Of a stretch of DNA of 5,430 nt, positions 1 through 5,308 are shown one piece after another. Below the pieces are notes generated by a model that made no database searches, was not told the DNA's origin, and worked only from the letters and a program-made list of their open reading frames with translations. Each line of letters opens with the position of its first letter. The stretch's first letter is position 1. The DNA lies in NCBI GenBank assembly GCA_007130555.1, contig SLSH01000327.1:1-5430 (forward strand). Reading direction: 5' to 3'. Made by a program: the position numbers and the translations under genes. The stretch comes from Bacteroidales bacterium (lineage in GTDB: Bacteria > Bacteroidota > Bacteroidia > Bacteroidales > ML635J-15).

Positions 1-62
1 TCGAACCCGCTCGTCGGTATCTCTTCGACGACGAAATCCTCAGGTTCGGCTTTAAGTCTCAT
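1..62 (-). CDS. truD: TruD-like tRNA pseudouridine synthase, N-terminal fragment
   Basis: This gene starts with ATG at 62-60 and runs off the left edge, so only 20 codons are visible. The peptide begins MRLKAEPEDFVVEEIP. The PEDFxVEEI stretch is the N-terminal signature of the TruD/Pus7 family, which isomerises uridine to pseudouridine in tRNA (U13 in E. coli). The catalytic aspartate region lies outside the window and cannot be checked. The start overlaps the last 11 bases of the upstream membrane-protein gene, and a GAGG at 69-66 precedes the ATG by three bases, so translation from the shared transcript is likely. Several archaeal TruD proteins have a longer segment before PEDF; here the reading frame begins just before it. 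Identification rests on a short but characteristic motif. Confidence 0.72.
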   Translation of the reverse strand, partial: MRLKAEPEDFVVEEIPTSGF

Positions 63-516
63 CGTCCTCGTTGAAGTATCGCATGACGGCCGCGTGGTAC
101 GCCTCGTTGTACTCGCGTACGAGTCTGAGGTGTCGTTTGGCTCGATCTGATTCGCGGTACGAGAGTATGCCTCCTGCTACGGTGCCAAGACCGGTGGCGA
201 TGAGCATGGGCACGTAGAGCGGTGATCCTGGATCCGGACCATACCCGAGGATCGTAGCTACACCCGAGCCGAAGATGACGCTCGTAGCGAACATGGCAGC
301 GTCCGCTTTCAAACCCATATCAACGCAGTGTTCGCGAAGGGAGTCGCCGAGGTCCATGACTCCATCGAACGGTCGTACGGATCGGGTCATGAGGATATCG
401 ATGACCTGTTCTCCTGTTGAGCGTGCATCCGGTTCGGGCGAGATACCGGTTCGTGCATCGCGTGCCACTCTGGCTGTACGACCGTCTATCGCTACGAAGG
501 ATCGTTTTTCGATCAT
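52..516 (-). CDS. Small two-helix membrane protein, unknown function
   Basis: I do not recognise this 154-residue protein. Residues 1-70 are polar and rich in Arg and Asp (IEKRSFVAIDGRTARVARD...). Two hydrophobic stretches follow at about 71-92 and 99-119, joined by a short Gly/Pro turn (GYGPDPGSP), giving a helical hairpin. A charged helical tail ends in an acidic NEDDET. Both ends are probably cytoplasmic. The frame is open further upstream to a TTG at 561, but I chose the ATG at 516-514 because a TATA-like box (539-545) lies 23-29 bases upstream, the spacing of a leaderless archaeal transcript; the TTG start would place that box inside the gene. It ends in TAA and overlaps the truD-like gene by 11 bases, so the two are probably co-transcribed. 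Nothing in the sequence ties it functionally to tRNA modification. Confidence 0.75.
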   Translation of the reverse strand: MIEKRSFVAIDGRTARVARDARTGISPEPDARSTGEQVIDILMTRSVRPFDGVMDLGDSLREHCVDMGLKADAAMFATSVIFGSGVATILGYGPDPGSPLYVPMLIATGLGTVAGGILSYRESDRAKRHLRLVREYNEAYHAAVMRYFNEDDET

Positions 517-538
517 CCGAATGGTGTGTCCGAGCACC

Positions 539-545
539 TTAAAAA
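539..545. promoter_or_regulatory. Single TATA-like box shared by tRNA-Arg and the divergent membrane-protein gene
   Basis: TTAAAAA on the plus strand, TTTTTAA on the minus strand. It is the only A/T-rich stretch in the 53 bp between the minus-strand ATG (516) and the plus-strand tRNA 5' end (570), and it sits almost exactly midway. Its centre is about 26 bases from the ATG and 28 from the mature tRNA, so either direction gives a normal archaeal TATA-to-start distance. Promoter activity is inferred from position and composition only. Confidence 0.55.
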
Positions 546-569
546 CCGGTTCGGTGACCAACCGCCTAT

Positions 570-644
570 GACCCCGTGGCCCAGTCCGGATACGGCGAGA
601 GCCTCCTAAGCTCTAGATCCCGGGTTCGAATCCCGGCGGGGTCG
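570..644 (+). tRNA. tRNA-Arg (anticodon CCT)
   Basis: The cloverleaf folds completely. The acceptor stem GACCCCG pairs fully with CGGGGTC. The D arm pairs G10-C25, C11-G24 and C12-G23, with A14, G15, G18, G19 and A21 present. The anticodon stem AGAGC/GCTCT encloses loop CTCCTAA, giving anticodon CCT at 605-607, which reads the Arg codon AGG. The T arm is CCGGG-type (CCCGG/CCGGG around TTCGAAT). T8, T33, A58 and the G15-C48 pair are all present, and G644 is the discriminator base. There is no intron, and CCA is not encoded: the next bases are TCA, which are the stop codon of the convergent permease gene. The likely promoter is the box at 539-545. Confidence 0.97.
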
Positions 645-2327
645 TCACAGTTCTCGGACGAGTCGGACGATGAGCGTTCCGATGATGAGCAGGAGCGCCC
701 ATGATCCCAGAACGATCCAATCGCCGCCCGGTACGCTGCCGTTGTAGAATATGACGCGGTCGAAGGCGTTGAGTCCGATCGAGACCGGGTTGATATCCGA
801 GATCATCGCGGCCCAAGCGCTCATGCGCTCCACAGGCAGGATGAATCCGGATGAGAAGAGCGTTGCGACGAGCGCGAACATCGCGACGATCACCGACATC
901 GACTCAGACCAGACGATGTGAACGACGAATATCCCGATGAGCGAGAGCACTATGAGGATCATCAAGAGCAGGCCTGCGAACGAGGCCATGTTCTCGAGCG
1001 GGATGTGGAAGAGGTGGATGCCGAGGACGAGTACGAGGGCGATCATGAGCGTTGAGATGAGCGTGGTAGCGATGATCATCGCGAAGTAATCCTTGTACCA
1101 TGAGCCTTCGACGAGCCGCAGTCGGGTGTGTGCTGGCGTGGTGATATGGGTGATCATCATGAACGTCGAGAGGAGGATGCCGAAGAAGAGTACGACGAGC
1201 ATGAGGAGTGCGGGGAACAGGGTTTGGAGGGTGAGGACGCTCAAGCCATCGACGTGCTCGTAATCCTCAGGGGTTTCGATGCTCGGAACGTACGATGGGA
1301 TGTTCGTGAGCCGGACCGATTCGATGAGCGAGGCCGATCCTTCTTCGATGACCGCGTCGAGCGATCCGCTCACGTCTTGTGCCGAACGCGCCATGCTCTC
1401 AAGATCTGAGCTGAAGGATCCGAGTTCGAGCCTGAACGCTGAGAGCTGGTGTTCCTGCTCTGCCATCTTCGAGACCATCTGGGATCCTTGGTTGGATCTG
1501 AGCGCGTACTGATCTATCCGTGCGTCGAGCGCATTGAGCCGTCCGGTCATGCGGCGATCGTAATCGTCGAGGTCTTGTTTGGCTTCGTCGATGCGCGATT
1601 GCGCTTGATCGACGCTTACGTTCATCGATCCGATGAGCGCGATCTGGTATTCGAGCTCGTTGAGGTTCGCTCGTATCTCATCGACGTTCCTGCGGTGTTC
1701 GGTTCGCATCTCGCGTGATTCTCGGCGCGCTTGGACGGCATCCTCGTCCATCTCGGCGATCATGTTCGAGAGTTCGTGCCTTGATGTTGAGAGTTCGCCG
1801 CGCAACGAGTCGACTTCCGCTTGGTATGATCCGATCCTCTCCTTCTGTTCGTCTGATGCGTCGGCGATGGAACCGAGGTAGTTATCGACGGATTCGAGGG
1901 ATTCGAAGAGCACGCTCGCCGCTTCGCTCGTTCGAGCCTTCTCAACGCTTCGAAGCGTCTGTTCGACCCTGGTGACGATCTCCCAGATCACCGGTTCTCG
2001 TGTATTGTCGAAGAAGAGTTCGAACGTGACCTGCTCGTTCCCGTACACGTTCATACACGTGTATACCGAGCCGGTCCGGATTTCTTCGAGGCAGTCGTCG
2101 AGATCGGTGTAGTGAGCGAGTATGAGCCAGTTGAAGAGTTGATCGGCATCAGATGCTTCGATACCCGAGTGGATCGTGATCCCCGCAGGTACGGGTTGGA
2201 GTCCTTGTGGGTTGAAACTGAGGAATATAAAGAAGATGAGGATGACGGGGAGGACGAAGAGTATGAGGAGCGTTCGACGGGATCTGAGGAACGATTTGAG
2301 CGTTGCACCGACGACGGGGATGATCAT
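645..2327 (-). CDS. ABC-2 type exporter permease with large extracytoplasmic coiled coil
   Basis: This 560-residue protein is probably the membrane subunit of an ABC-2 type exporter. The order of parts is one membrane helix (about 19-39), a long extracytoplasmic region (about 40-365), then five helices at about 366-393, 413-440, 447-473, 477-498 and 537-557. This one-plus-five layout with a big first loop is typical of ABC2_membrane_3/YhgE-Pip-like proteins. Residues about 115-335 are strongly helical, rich in Glu, Arg, Gln and Asp with heptad-like spacing, and predict a coiled coil. C79 and C91 could form a disulfide outside the cell. The stretch FILPVERMSAW to INPVSIGLNAF (496-522) resembles the conserved ABC-2 segment before the last helix. 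It starts at an ATG that overlaps the ATPase stop codon (ATGA), so the two are translationally coupled. The substrate cannot be told from sequence; lipid, polymer or drug export are all possible. Confidence 0.88.
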   Translation of the reverse strand: MIIPVVGATLKSFLRSRRTLLILFVLPVILIFFIFLSFNPQGLQPVPAGITIHSGIEASDADQLFNWLILAHYTDLDDCLEEIRTGSVYTCMNVYGNEQVTFELFFDNTREPVIWEIVTRVEQTLRSVEKARTSEAASVLFESLESVDNYLGSIADASDEQKERIGSYQAEVDSLRGELSTSRHELSNMIAEMDEDAVQARRESREMRTEHRRNVDEIRANLNELEYQIALIGSMNVSVDQAQSRIDEAKQDLDDYDRRMTGRLNALDARIDQYALRSNQGSQMVSKMAEQEHQLSAFRLELGSFSSDLESMARSAQDVSGSLDAVIEEGSASLIESVRLTNIPSYVPSIETPEDYEHVDGLSVLTLQTLFPALLMLVVLFFGILLSTFMMITHITTPAHTRLRLVEGSWYKDYFAMIIATTLISTLMIALVLVLGIHLFHIPLENMASFAGLLLMILIVLSLIGIFVVHIVWSESMSVIVAMFALVATLFSSGFILPVERMSAWAAMISDINPVSIGLNAFDRVIFYNGSVPGGDWIVLGSWALLLIIGTLIVRLVREL

Positions 2328-3001
2328 AACCCGCCCTCTCGGTTGAAGATCGCTCGCAACTCTCGCCTTCCGATCATATGCACGTTCTGATCGGCGACGA
2401 GCGCGAAGTGCGTCGCGTGCCGTTCGATGTCTTCGATCATGTGCGATGCGATCATGATCGCCGATCCTGCCTGTGTGATCTCTTTGAGGAAGTCCCAGAG
2501 GAACGAGCGTAGTTCGGGGTCGAGTCCGGTGAACGGTTCGTCGAGCACGAGGATCTGGGGCATGTGTATGAGCCCTGCGGCGAAGTCGGCGCGTCGGCGC
2601 ATTCCTCCTGAGAGTTGGTTGATGCGTTTGCGTTCGTGTCCTTCAAGGTCGAGCCGCTTGAGTATCACTCCGATCCTTCGTTCGAGTTCGCGTCGGTTCA
2701 CGCCGTAGATTCGTCCGAAGGTACGCAGGTTCTCGAGTACGGAGAGGTACTCCCACAAAGCGCTCGACTGAGGTACGAATCCGATCTGTGATACGCGATC
2801 GTGCAGTTGTCCGCCATCGATGAGGATCCGGCCTTTGCGCGGGTGGTGGAGTCCGACGATCGTCTCGATCACAGTCGATTTTCCCGATCCCGAACGTCCG
2901 AGCACTCCGAGGATGGATTTCTCCTCGATGCGAAGGTCGTTGCAGTCGACGGTGAACGGGCCGTTTCCAGCGACGAGCCCGTCCGTCTCGAGAACCGCCA
3001 T
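2324..3001 (-). CDS. ABC transporter ATP-binding protein
   Basis: This 225-residue protein is the ATPase that drives the exporter encoded just downstream; it would sit on the cytoplasmic face as a dimer. All nucleotide-binding elements are visible: Walker A GRSGSGKST (35-43), Q-loop Gln78 in FVPQSS, signature LSGGM (130-134), Walker B ILVLDE (150-155), D-loop GLDP (159-162) and switch His187 in ASHM. No residue needed for activity appears to be missing. The size and the DEPFTGLDP pattern match ABC-2 exporter ATPases. The frame is open upstream to 3148, but I place the start at ATG 3001 because the protein then begins with the usual first strand of the family and a TATA-like box lies at -22 to -27. 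The upstream 49 codons are Arg-rich and family-unlike. The stop overlaps the permease start by four bases. Confidence 0.95.
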   Translation of the reverse strand: MAVLETDGLVAGNGPFTVDCNDLRIEEKSILGVLGRSGSGKSTVIETIVGLHHPRKGRILIDGGQLHDRVSQIGFVPQSSALWEYLSVLENLRTFGRIYGVNRRELERRIGVILKRLDLEGHERKRINQLSGGMRRRADFAAGLIHMPQILVLDEPFTGLDPELRSFLWDFLKEITQAGSAIMIASHMIEDIERHATHFALVADQNVHMIGRRELRAIFNREGGL

Positions 3002-3002
3002 G

Positions 3003-3024
3003 AAGCCACCATCTCGGATGGCTT
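3003..3024. promoter_or_regulatory. Imperfect palindrome between TATA box and start of the ABC operon (possible operator)
   Basis: On the plus strand the left arm AAGCCACCATC (3003-3013) is complementary to the right arm GATGGCTT (3017-3024) except for a two-base insertion (AC), with a TCG spacer. It fills the space between the TATA box and the start codon, where a bound repressor would block initiation. No regulator gene is visible nearby, so the role is a guess. Confidence 0.35.
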
Positions 3025-3028
3025 TTAA
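3023..3028 (-). promoter_or_regulatory. TATA-like box of the ABC exporter operon
   Basis: TTAAAA read on the minus strand, 22-27 bases upstream of the ATPase ATG at 3001. The distance matches that of the box in front of the membrane-protein gene (539-545) within one base, which supports leaderless transcription for both. Confidence 0.65.
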
Positions 3029-3153
3029 GAATGTATTCTCGCGGGAGCGTTGTTCGAGCGAGGGTGGGTCGGCTCGCGTGATGCGAATGACGCGATATCG
3101 CTGTTCGCACGCGATGAGAGTGGCCGCTCTTGAGCGTGTGCGTATCATAAACG

Positions 3154-3161
3154 CTTTTGAA
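3154..3161 (+). promoter_or_regulatory. Weak TATA-like box for the SPFH-like/glycosidase operon
   Basis: CTTTTGAA lies 24-31 bases upstream of the ATG at 3185, the distance seen for the other promoters here, but it is a poorer match to a TATA box. The A/T-rich GTTTAT at 3171-3176 is too close to the ATG to serve a leaderless start. The 183 bp between the divergent starts (3002-3184) otherwise contain no feature I can support. Confidence 0.35.
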
Positions 3162-3184
3162 GGCGAGCCTGTTTATGGCTCCGT

Positions 3185-3571
3185 ATGAATCGAGCGAACC
3201 GACAAGCGATCGTGATCGGTATCGTCGTATTCGCGGTCATAGCGCTCGCGATGTACGGCTTGCCGCAGTACCGTGTCTACTCCCAAGAACTCGCTGGCAA
3301 AGCTCAGTTGCGCGAGGCTGATTGGAATCGTCAGATCCAGATCCGCGAGGCCGAAGCTGCGCGTGAGAGCGCAAAACTCCTCGCTGAAGCCGAGGTTGAA
3401 CGCGCCCGTGGTGTTGCCGAGGCGAACTTGATCATCGGCGACTCGCTCAAGGATAACGAAGCGTACTTGCGCTACTTGTTCATCCAGAGCCTCCACTCGA
3501 GCGATAGCGACGTCATCTACATCCCCACCGAGGCAGGACTGCCCATCCTTGAGGCGGGGCGGCTTAGATGA
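3185..3571 (+). CDS. Short membrane-anchored protein resembling the C-terminal part of SPFH/band-7 proteins
   Basis: This 128-residue protein has one N-terminal membrane helix (about 8-25), then a charged Ala/Glu/Arg-rich helix (about 33-90: LAGKAQLREADWNRQIQ, LLAEAEVERARGVAEAN), then YLRYLFIQSL (94-103) and an ending around DVIYIPTEAGLPILEAG (109-125). The AEAEVERARGVAEAN and YLRYL...IYIPT patterns are those found after the SPFH domain in prohibitin/stomatin-like proteins, but the SPFH domain itself is absent. From memory, short stand-alone proteins of this layout, often labelled membrane protease subunit, occur in bacteria and phages. They are thought to oligomerise through the helix; their job is not established. 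The gene appears complete, not truncated: it has its own start, helix and conserved end. Its TGA stop overlaps the ATG of the glycosidase-like gene. Confidence 0.72.
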   Translation: MNRANRQAIVIGIVVFAVIALAMYGLPQYRVYSQELAGKAQLREADWNRQIQIREAEAARESAKLLAEAEVERARGVAEANLIIGDSLKDNEAYLRYLFIQSLHSSDSDVIYIPTEAGLPILEAGRLR

Positions 3572-4728
3572 GCGAGCGTGTAGCCGAACTCGCGCTCAAA
3601 ACGCTGCGCGCGTGCGAAGGCTCTGATTCGGTCGTCGCCGGGCGTCGTCACTTCGCACAGTACTGGCTACGCGATTCGTGCTTCGCCCATTGGGGCCACC
3701 TCGCTCTCTCAGAGCATGATGTGGTGGAGCGCGCGCTCACGCTCTTCGCTTCGGGCGTCAACGAGGGTCACGTCCCGCTCCGCTACGGGAGTTGGAGCAT
3801 GATCCTCGCTCTCAGCCGCGATGCGCTCACCAGGTTCACCGTCTACTGCGAGAAGGATCCGGTGCTCATCGCGCGCTACCAGGATGATAAGGGGTGGGCT
3901 GAGGTGATCGATTCGACTCCGCTTCTCGTGCTTCTCGCCGGCTTGTGTTCGTTGAGCGGTGGGCGCGTGATCGAGTACGACGCACTCGACCGTGCGATGA
4001 GAACGCTCGCTAAGCGCGAGCGCTTCGGATTGCTCACCCAGCGTCCGTATGCTGATTGGTGTGATAGCGTCAAGCGCCGTGGTTACGTCACGTATACGAA
4101 TGCGCTCTACTATGCGGCTCTGCGCGTGATGAGCCTTCTCGCTCCCGATGCTAAAAGGCGTGATGCGTATGCGCGCAAGGCGGTTGAAATACGCGCGCTC
4201 ATCAATGAGCGGCTCTGGATCCGCGCTCACTACGCCGAATACCTCGATGAGACGCGTATCGACACGTTCTCGGTCGAATCCAATTTCTTGTGCGCGCTCT
4301 TCGGAATCGCTGATGAGCGTCAGACGCGGCTCATCTTCTCATCCTTCGACCGGTATCCTGAGCTCATCGAATACATCGGACGCAGAGTCGCATCGCGCTA
4401 CCCGTACCACGAGGTATCGTGGCGCTTGCGCGTCGTCGGCATGGCTGACTATCACGATCGGATGCAGTGGTTGTGGACGACCGGTCTTGTGCTGCTCGCC
4501 GACCGACAGCTCAACGGCTCGTCCCGAACTCCGCGGATCATCGAACGTCTCGAGGGCCTCCTTGAAGGTTCTGAATGGGTGAGTGAGGTGTACGCTGACA
4601 ACGAGCCGTTCACATCGTTCTTCTACAAGAGCGAAGAGCCCTTCGCGTGGAGCGCTGGTATGCTCCTCGCCGGTTTGATCGAGAACCCTGATCTCGATAC
4701 GGCGTTCGCGAAGATCAGGGATGCGTAG
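3568..4728 (+). CDS. Six-hairpin (alpha/alpha)6 glycosidase-like protein
   Basis: This 386-residue protein looks like an (alpha/alpha)6-barrel glycoside hydrolase related to glucoamylases (GH15), debranching-enzyme glucosidase domains (GH133) or GH100-type invertases. Supporting motifs are YWLRDSCFAHWG (32-43, like the W/RD substrate-binding motif), EGHVPLRYG (66-74), GWAEVIDST (109-117), YADWCDSVKRRG (161-172) followed by TYTNALYYAAL, SEWVSEVY (335-342) and EEPFAWSAG (356-364). Asp36, Asp115, Asp163, Asp166, Glu340 and Glu357 are candidate active-site acids, but I cannot assign donor and base. There is no signal peptide, so it is probably cytoplasmic, perhaps acting on stored or imported alpha-glucan or another oligosaccharide. 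It starts at an ATGA overlap with the SPFH-like gene and ends in TAG, overlapping the convergent minus-strand gene by 14 bases. Its length fits the catalytic barrel alone, without extra domains. Confidence 0.75.
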   Translation: MSERVAELALKTLRACEGSDSVVAGRRHFAQYWLRDSCFAHWGHLALSEHDVVERALTLFASGVNEGHVPLRYGSWSMILALSRDALTRFTVYCEKDPVLIARYQDDKGWAEVIDSTPLLVLLAGLCSLSGGRVIEYDALDRAMRTLAKRERFGLLTQRPYADWCDSVKRRGYVTYTNALYYAALRVMSLLAPDAKRRDAYARKAVEIRALINERLWIRAHYAEYLDETRIDTFSVESNFLCALFGIADERQTRLIFSSFDRYPELIEYIGRRVASRYPYHEVSWRLRVVGMADYHDRMQWLWTTGLVLLADRQLNGSSRTPRIIERLEGLLEGSEWVSEVYADNEPFTSFFYKSEEPFAWSAGMLLAGLIENPDLDTAFAKIRDA

Positions 4729-5149
4729 CGTCTGGTTGGACGATGCGTCTGCAGCGGTCGATACGGAGTCTGTGCGCGTCGAAGCGTTCGGCGAACGATC
4801 CGTTCAGATCGTAGGCTTCGATGACTGATGTGCAGAACGAGGCGAGGTGTTCGCCTCTGAGGTCGATGTCGTTTTCGTAGAATTCGCGACCGATCGGTCT
4901 ATACGCGTATTGGTTGTAGATGAACCGTTCGATGTGGAGTTGTGAGATGTCGAACCGTTGGGTGGGTGGGTTCAAAGCCTTTGGATTACAACTGTATGAT
5001 GGTGACCGCTCCTGTACGTAGAACGTGTTGTTCACAAGGCGTGCGCCGAGGATGAACGAGCCTTCATCACAGGCGTAGGTGAGTAGGAGGGCGCTCCTCT
5101 CGGTTCCTTGGGGAGGTTCGTAGTCTTCGAGCGTGCACCCGGTGAACAA
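4715..5149 (-). CDS. C-terminal part of an amber-split, probably extracytoplasmic Cys-bearing protein
   Basis: I do not recognise this 144-codon stretch (from TTG at 5149). It has five cysteines (FTGC, YACDEG, SYSCNP, SFCTS, DRCRR), many aromatic residues and no membrane helix, and looks like a small disulfide-stabilised domain. The TTG is a poor start: there is no Shine-Dalgarno-like or TATA-like sequence before it and no ATG anywhere in the frame. The same frame stays open upstream for ten more codons to a TAG at 5182-5180, and beyond that TAG continues in register into a signal-anchor sequence starting at ATG 5308. The simplest reading is that 4715-5308 is one gene of 197 codons interrupted by one amber codon, and this is its extracytoplasmic domain. 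Alternatively it is a separate gene with a TTG start. It ends in TGA inside the tail of the glycosidase-like gene. Confidence 0.6.
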   Translation of the reverse strand: MFTGCTLEDYEPPQGTERSALLLTYACDEGSFILGARLVNNTFYVQERSPSYSCNPKALNPPTQRFDISQLHIERFIYNQYAYRPIGREFYENDIDLRGEHLASFCTSVIEAYDLNGSFAERFDAHRLRIDRCRRIVQPDATHP

Positions 5150-5179
5150 CTCTTGCTGGAGGGATTCAGGTTCGAAACG

Positions 5180-5182
5180 CTA
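5180..5182 (-). other. In-frame TAG codon splitting the secreted-protein gene
   Basis: CTC TAG CGT on the minus strand. The reading frame is identical before and after. TAG is one change from CAG, AAG, GAG, TGG, TAC, TAT, TCG or TTG, so a single substitution or base-call error would explain it. It creates one of only two CTAG tetranucleotides I find in the window, the other being in the tRNA. Confidence 0.8.
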
Positions 5183-5308
5183 GAGCGTATCGTGAGAGCA
5201 ATTGTAGTGCGGAGGTAGTATTATGTCTGTCTCCCTTAATACGATGATGAAGACCGTGATGACTATGAGGATTCCGACGAGCGTTGCGGTCCGGAATACT
5301 GGCTTCAT
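5180..5308 (-). CDS. Signal-anchor N-terminal part of the amber-split protein (42 codons before TAG)
   Basis: ATG at 5308-5306 opens 42 codons ending in TAG. The peptide has a Lys/Arg start (MKPVFRTATL), a strong hydrophobic segment at about 8-24 (LVGILIVITVF and on) and a polar tail with one cysteine (YNCSHDTL). This is a signal peptide or membrane anchor. The start is well supported: AAGGAG at 5319-5314 lies five bases upstream, and the ATG directly follows the TGA of the preceding gene, implying an operon. The frame is the same as that of the downstream 144-codon stretch, and adding Cys38 brings the total to six cysteines, an even number suited to three disulfides. It could instead be a genuine 42-residue membrane peptide followed by an independent gene, but the shared frame argues against that. 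Confidence 0.65.
   Translation of the reverse strand: MKPVFRTATLVGILIVITVFIIVLRETDIILPPHYNCSHDTL

Noticed and set aside
517..561. TTG start at 561 for the two-helix membrane protein
   Set aside because: It would include the only TATA-like box in the coding region and leave eight bases to the tRNA 5' end. ATG 516 has correct leaderless spacing.
621..644. tRNA 3' end as an integration (att) site
   Set aside because: No second copy of the tRNA 3' sequence, no integrase and no mobile-element gene is visible in the window.
613..816. 67-codon minus-strand open frame crossing the tRNA
   Set aside because: Its end is antisense to the tRNA (the TTPPGFEPGI peptide is the well-known translation of a T arm) and the rest overlaps the permease in another frame.
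1128..1881. Several plus-strand open frames of 77-93 codons
   Set aside because: All are antisense to the permease coiled-coil region, whose codon pattern keeps the opposite strand open; their peptides are Ser/Arg- or Glu/Asp-rich without domain character.
3002..3148. N-terminal extension of the ATPase by 49 residues from an upstream ATG at 3148
   Set aside because: The extension is Arg-rich and unlike ABC ATPases, and it would place the TATA-like box at 3023-3028 inside the gene. ATG 3001 gives the usual family N-terminus.
3709..4230. 173-codon minus-strand open frame
   Set aside because: It lies wholly within and antisense to the glycosidase-like gene, which has clear family motifs; the product is low-complexity and His/Arg/Glu-rich, typical of a shadow frame.
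4726..4728. TAG at the end of the glycosidase-like gene as a read-through (pyrrolysine) codon
   Set aside because: Reading on gives only 31 Arg/Cys-rich codons antisense to another gene before TGA, and the protein already ends naturally, so this TAG is taken as a true stop.
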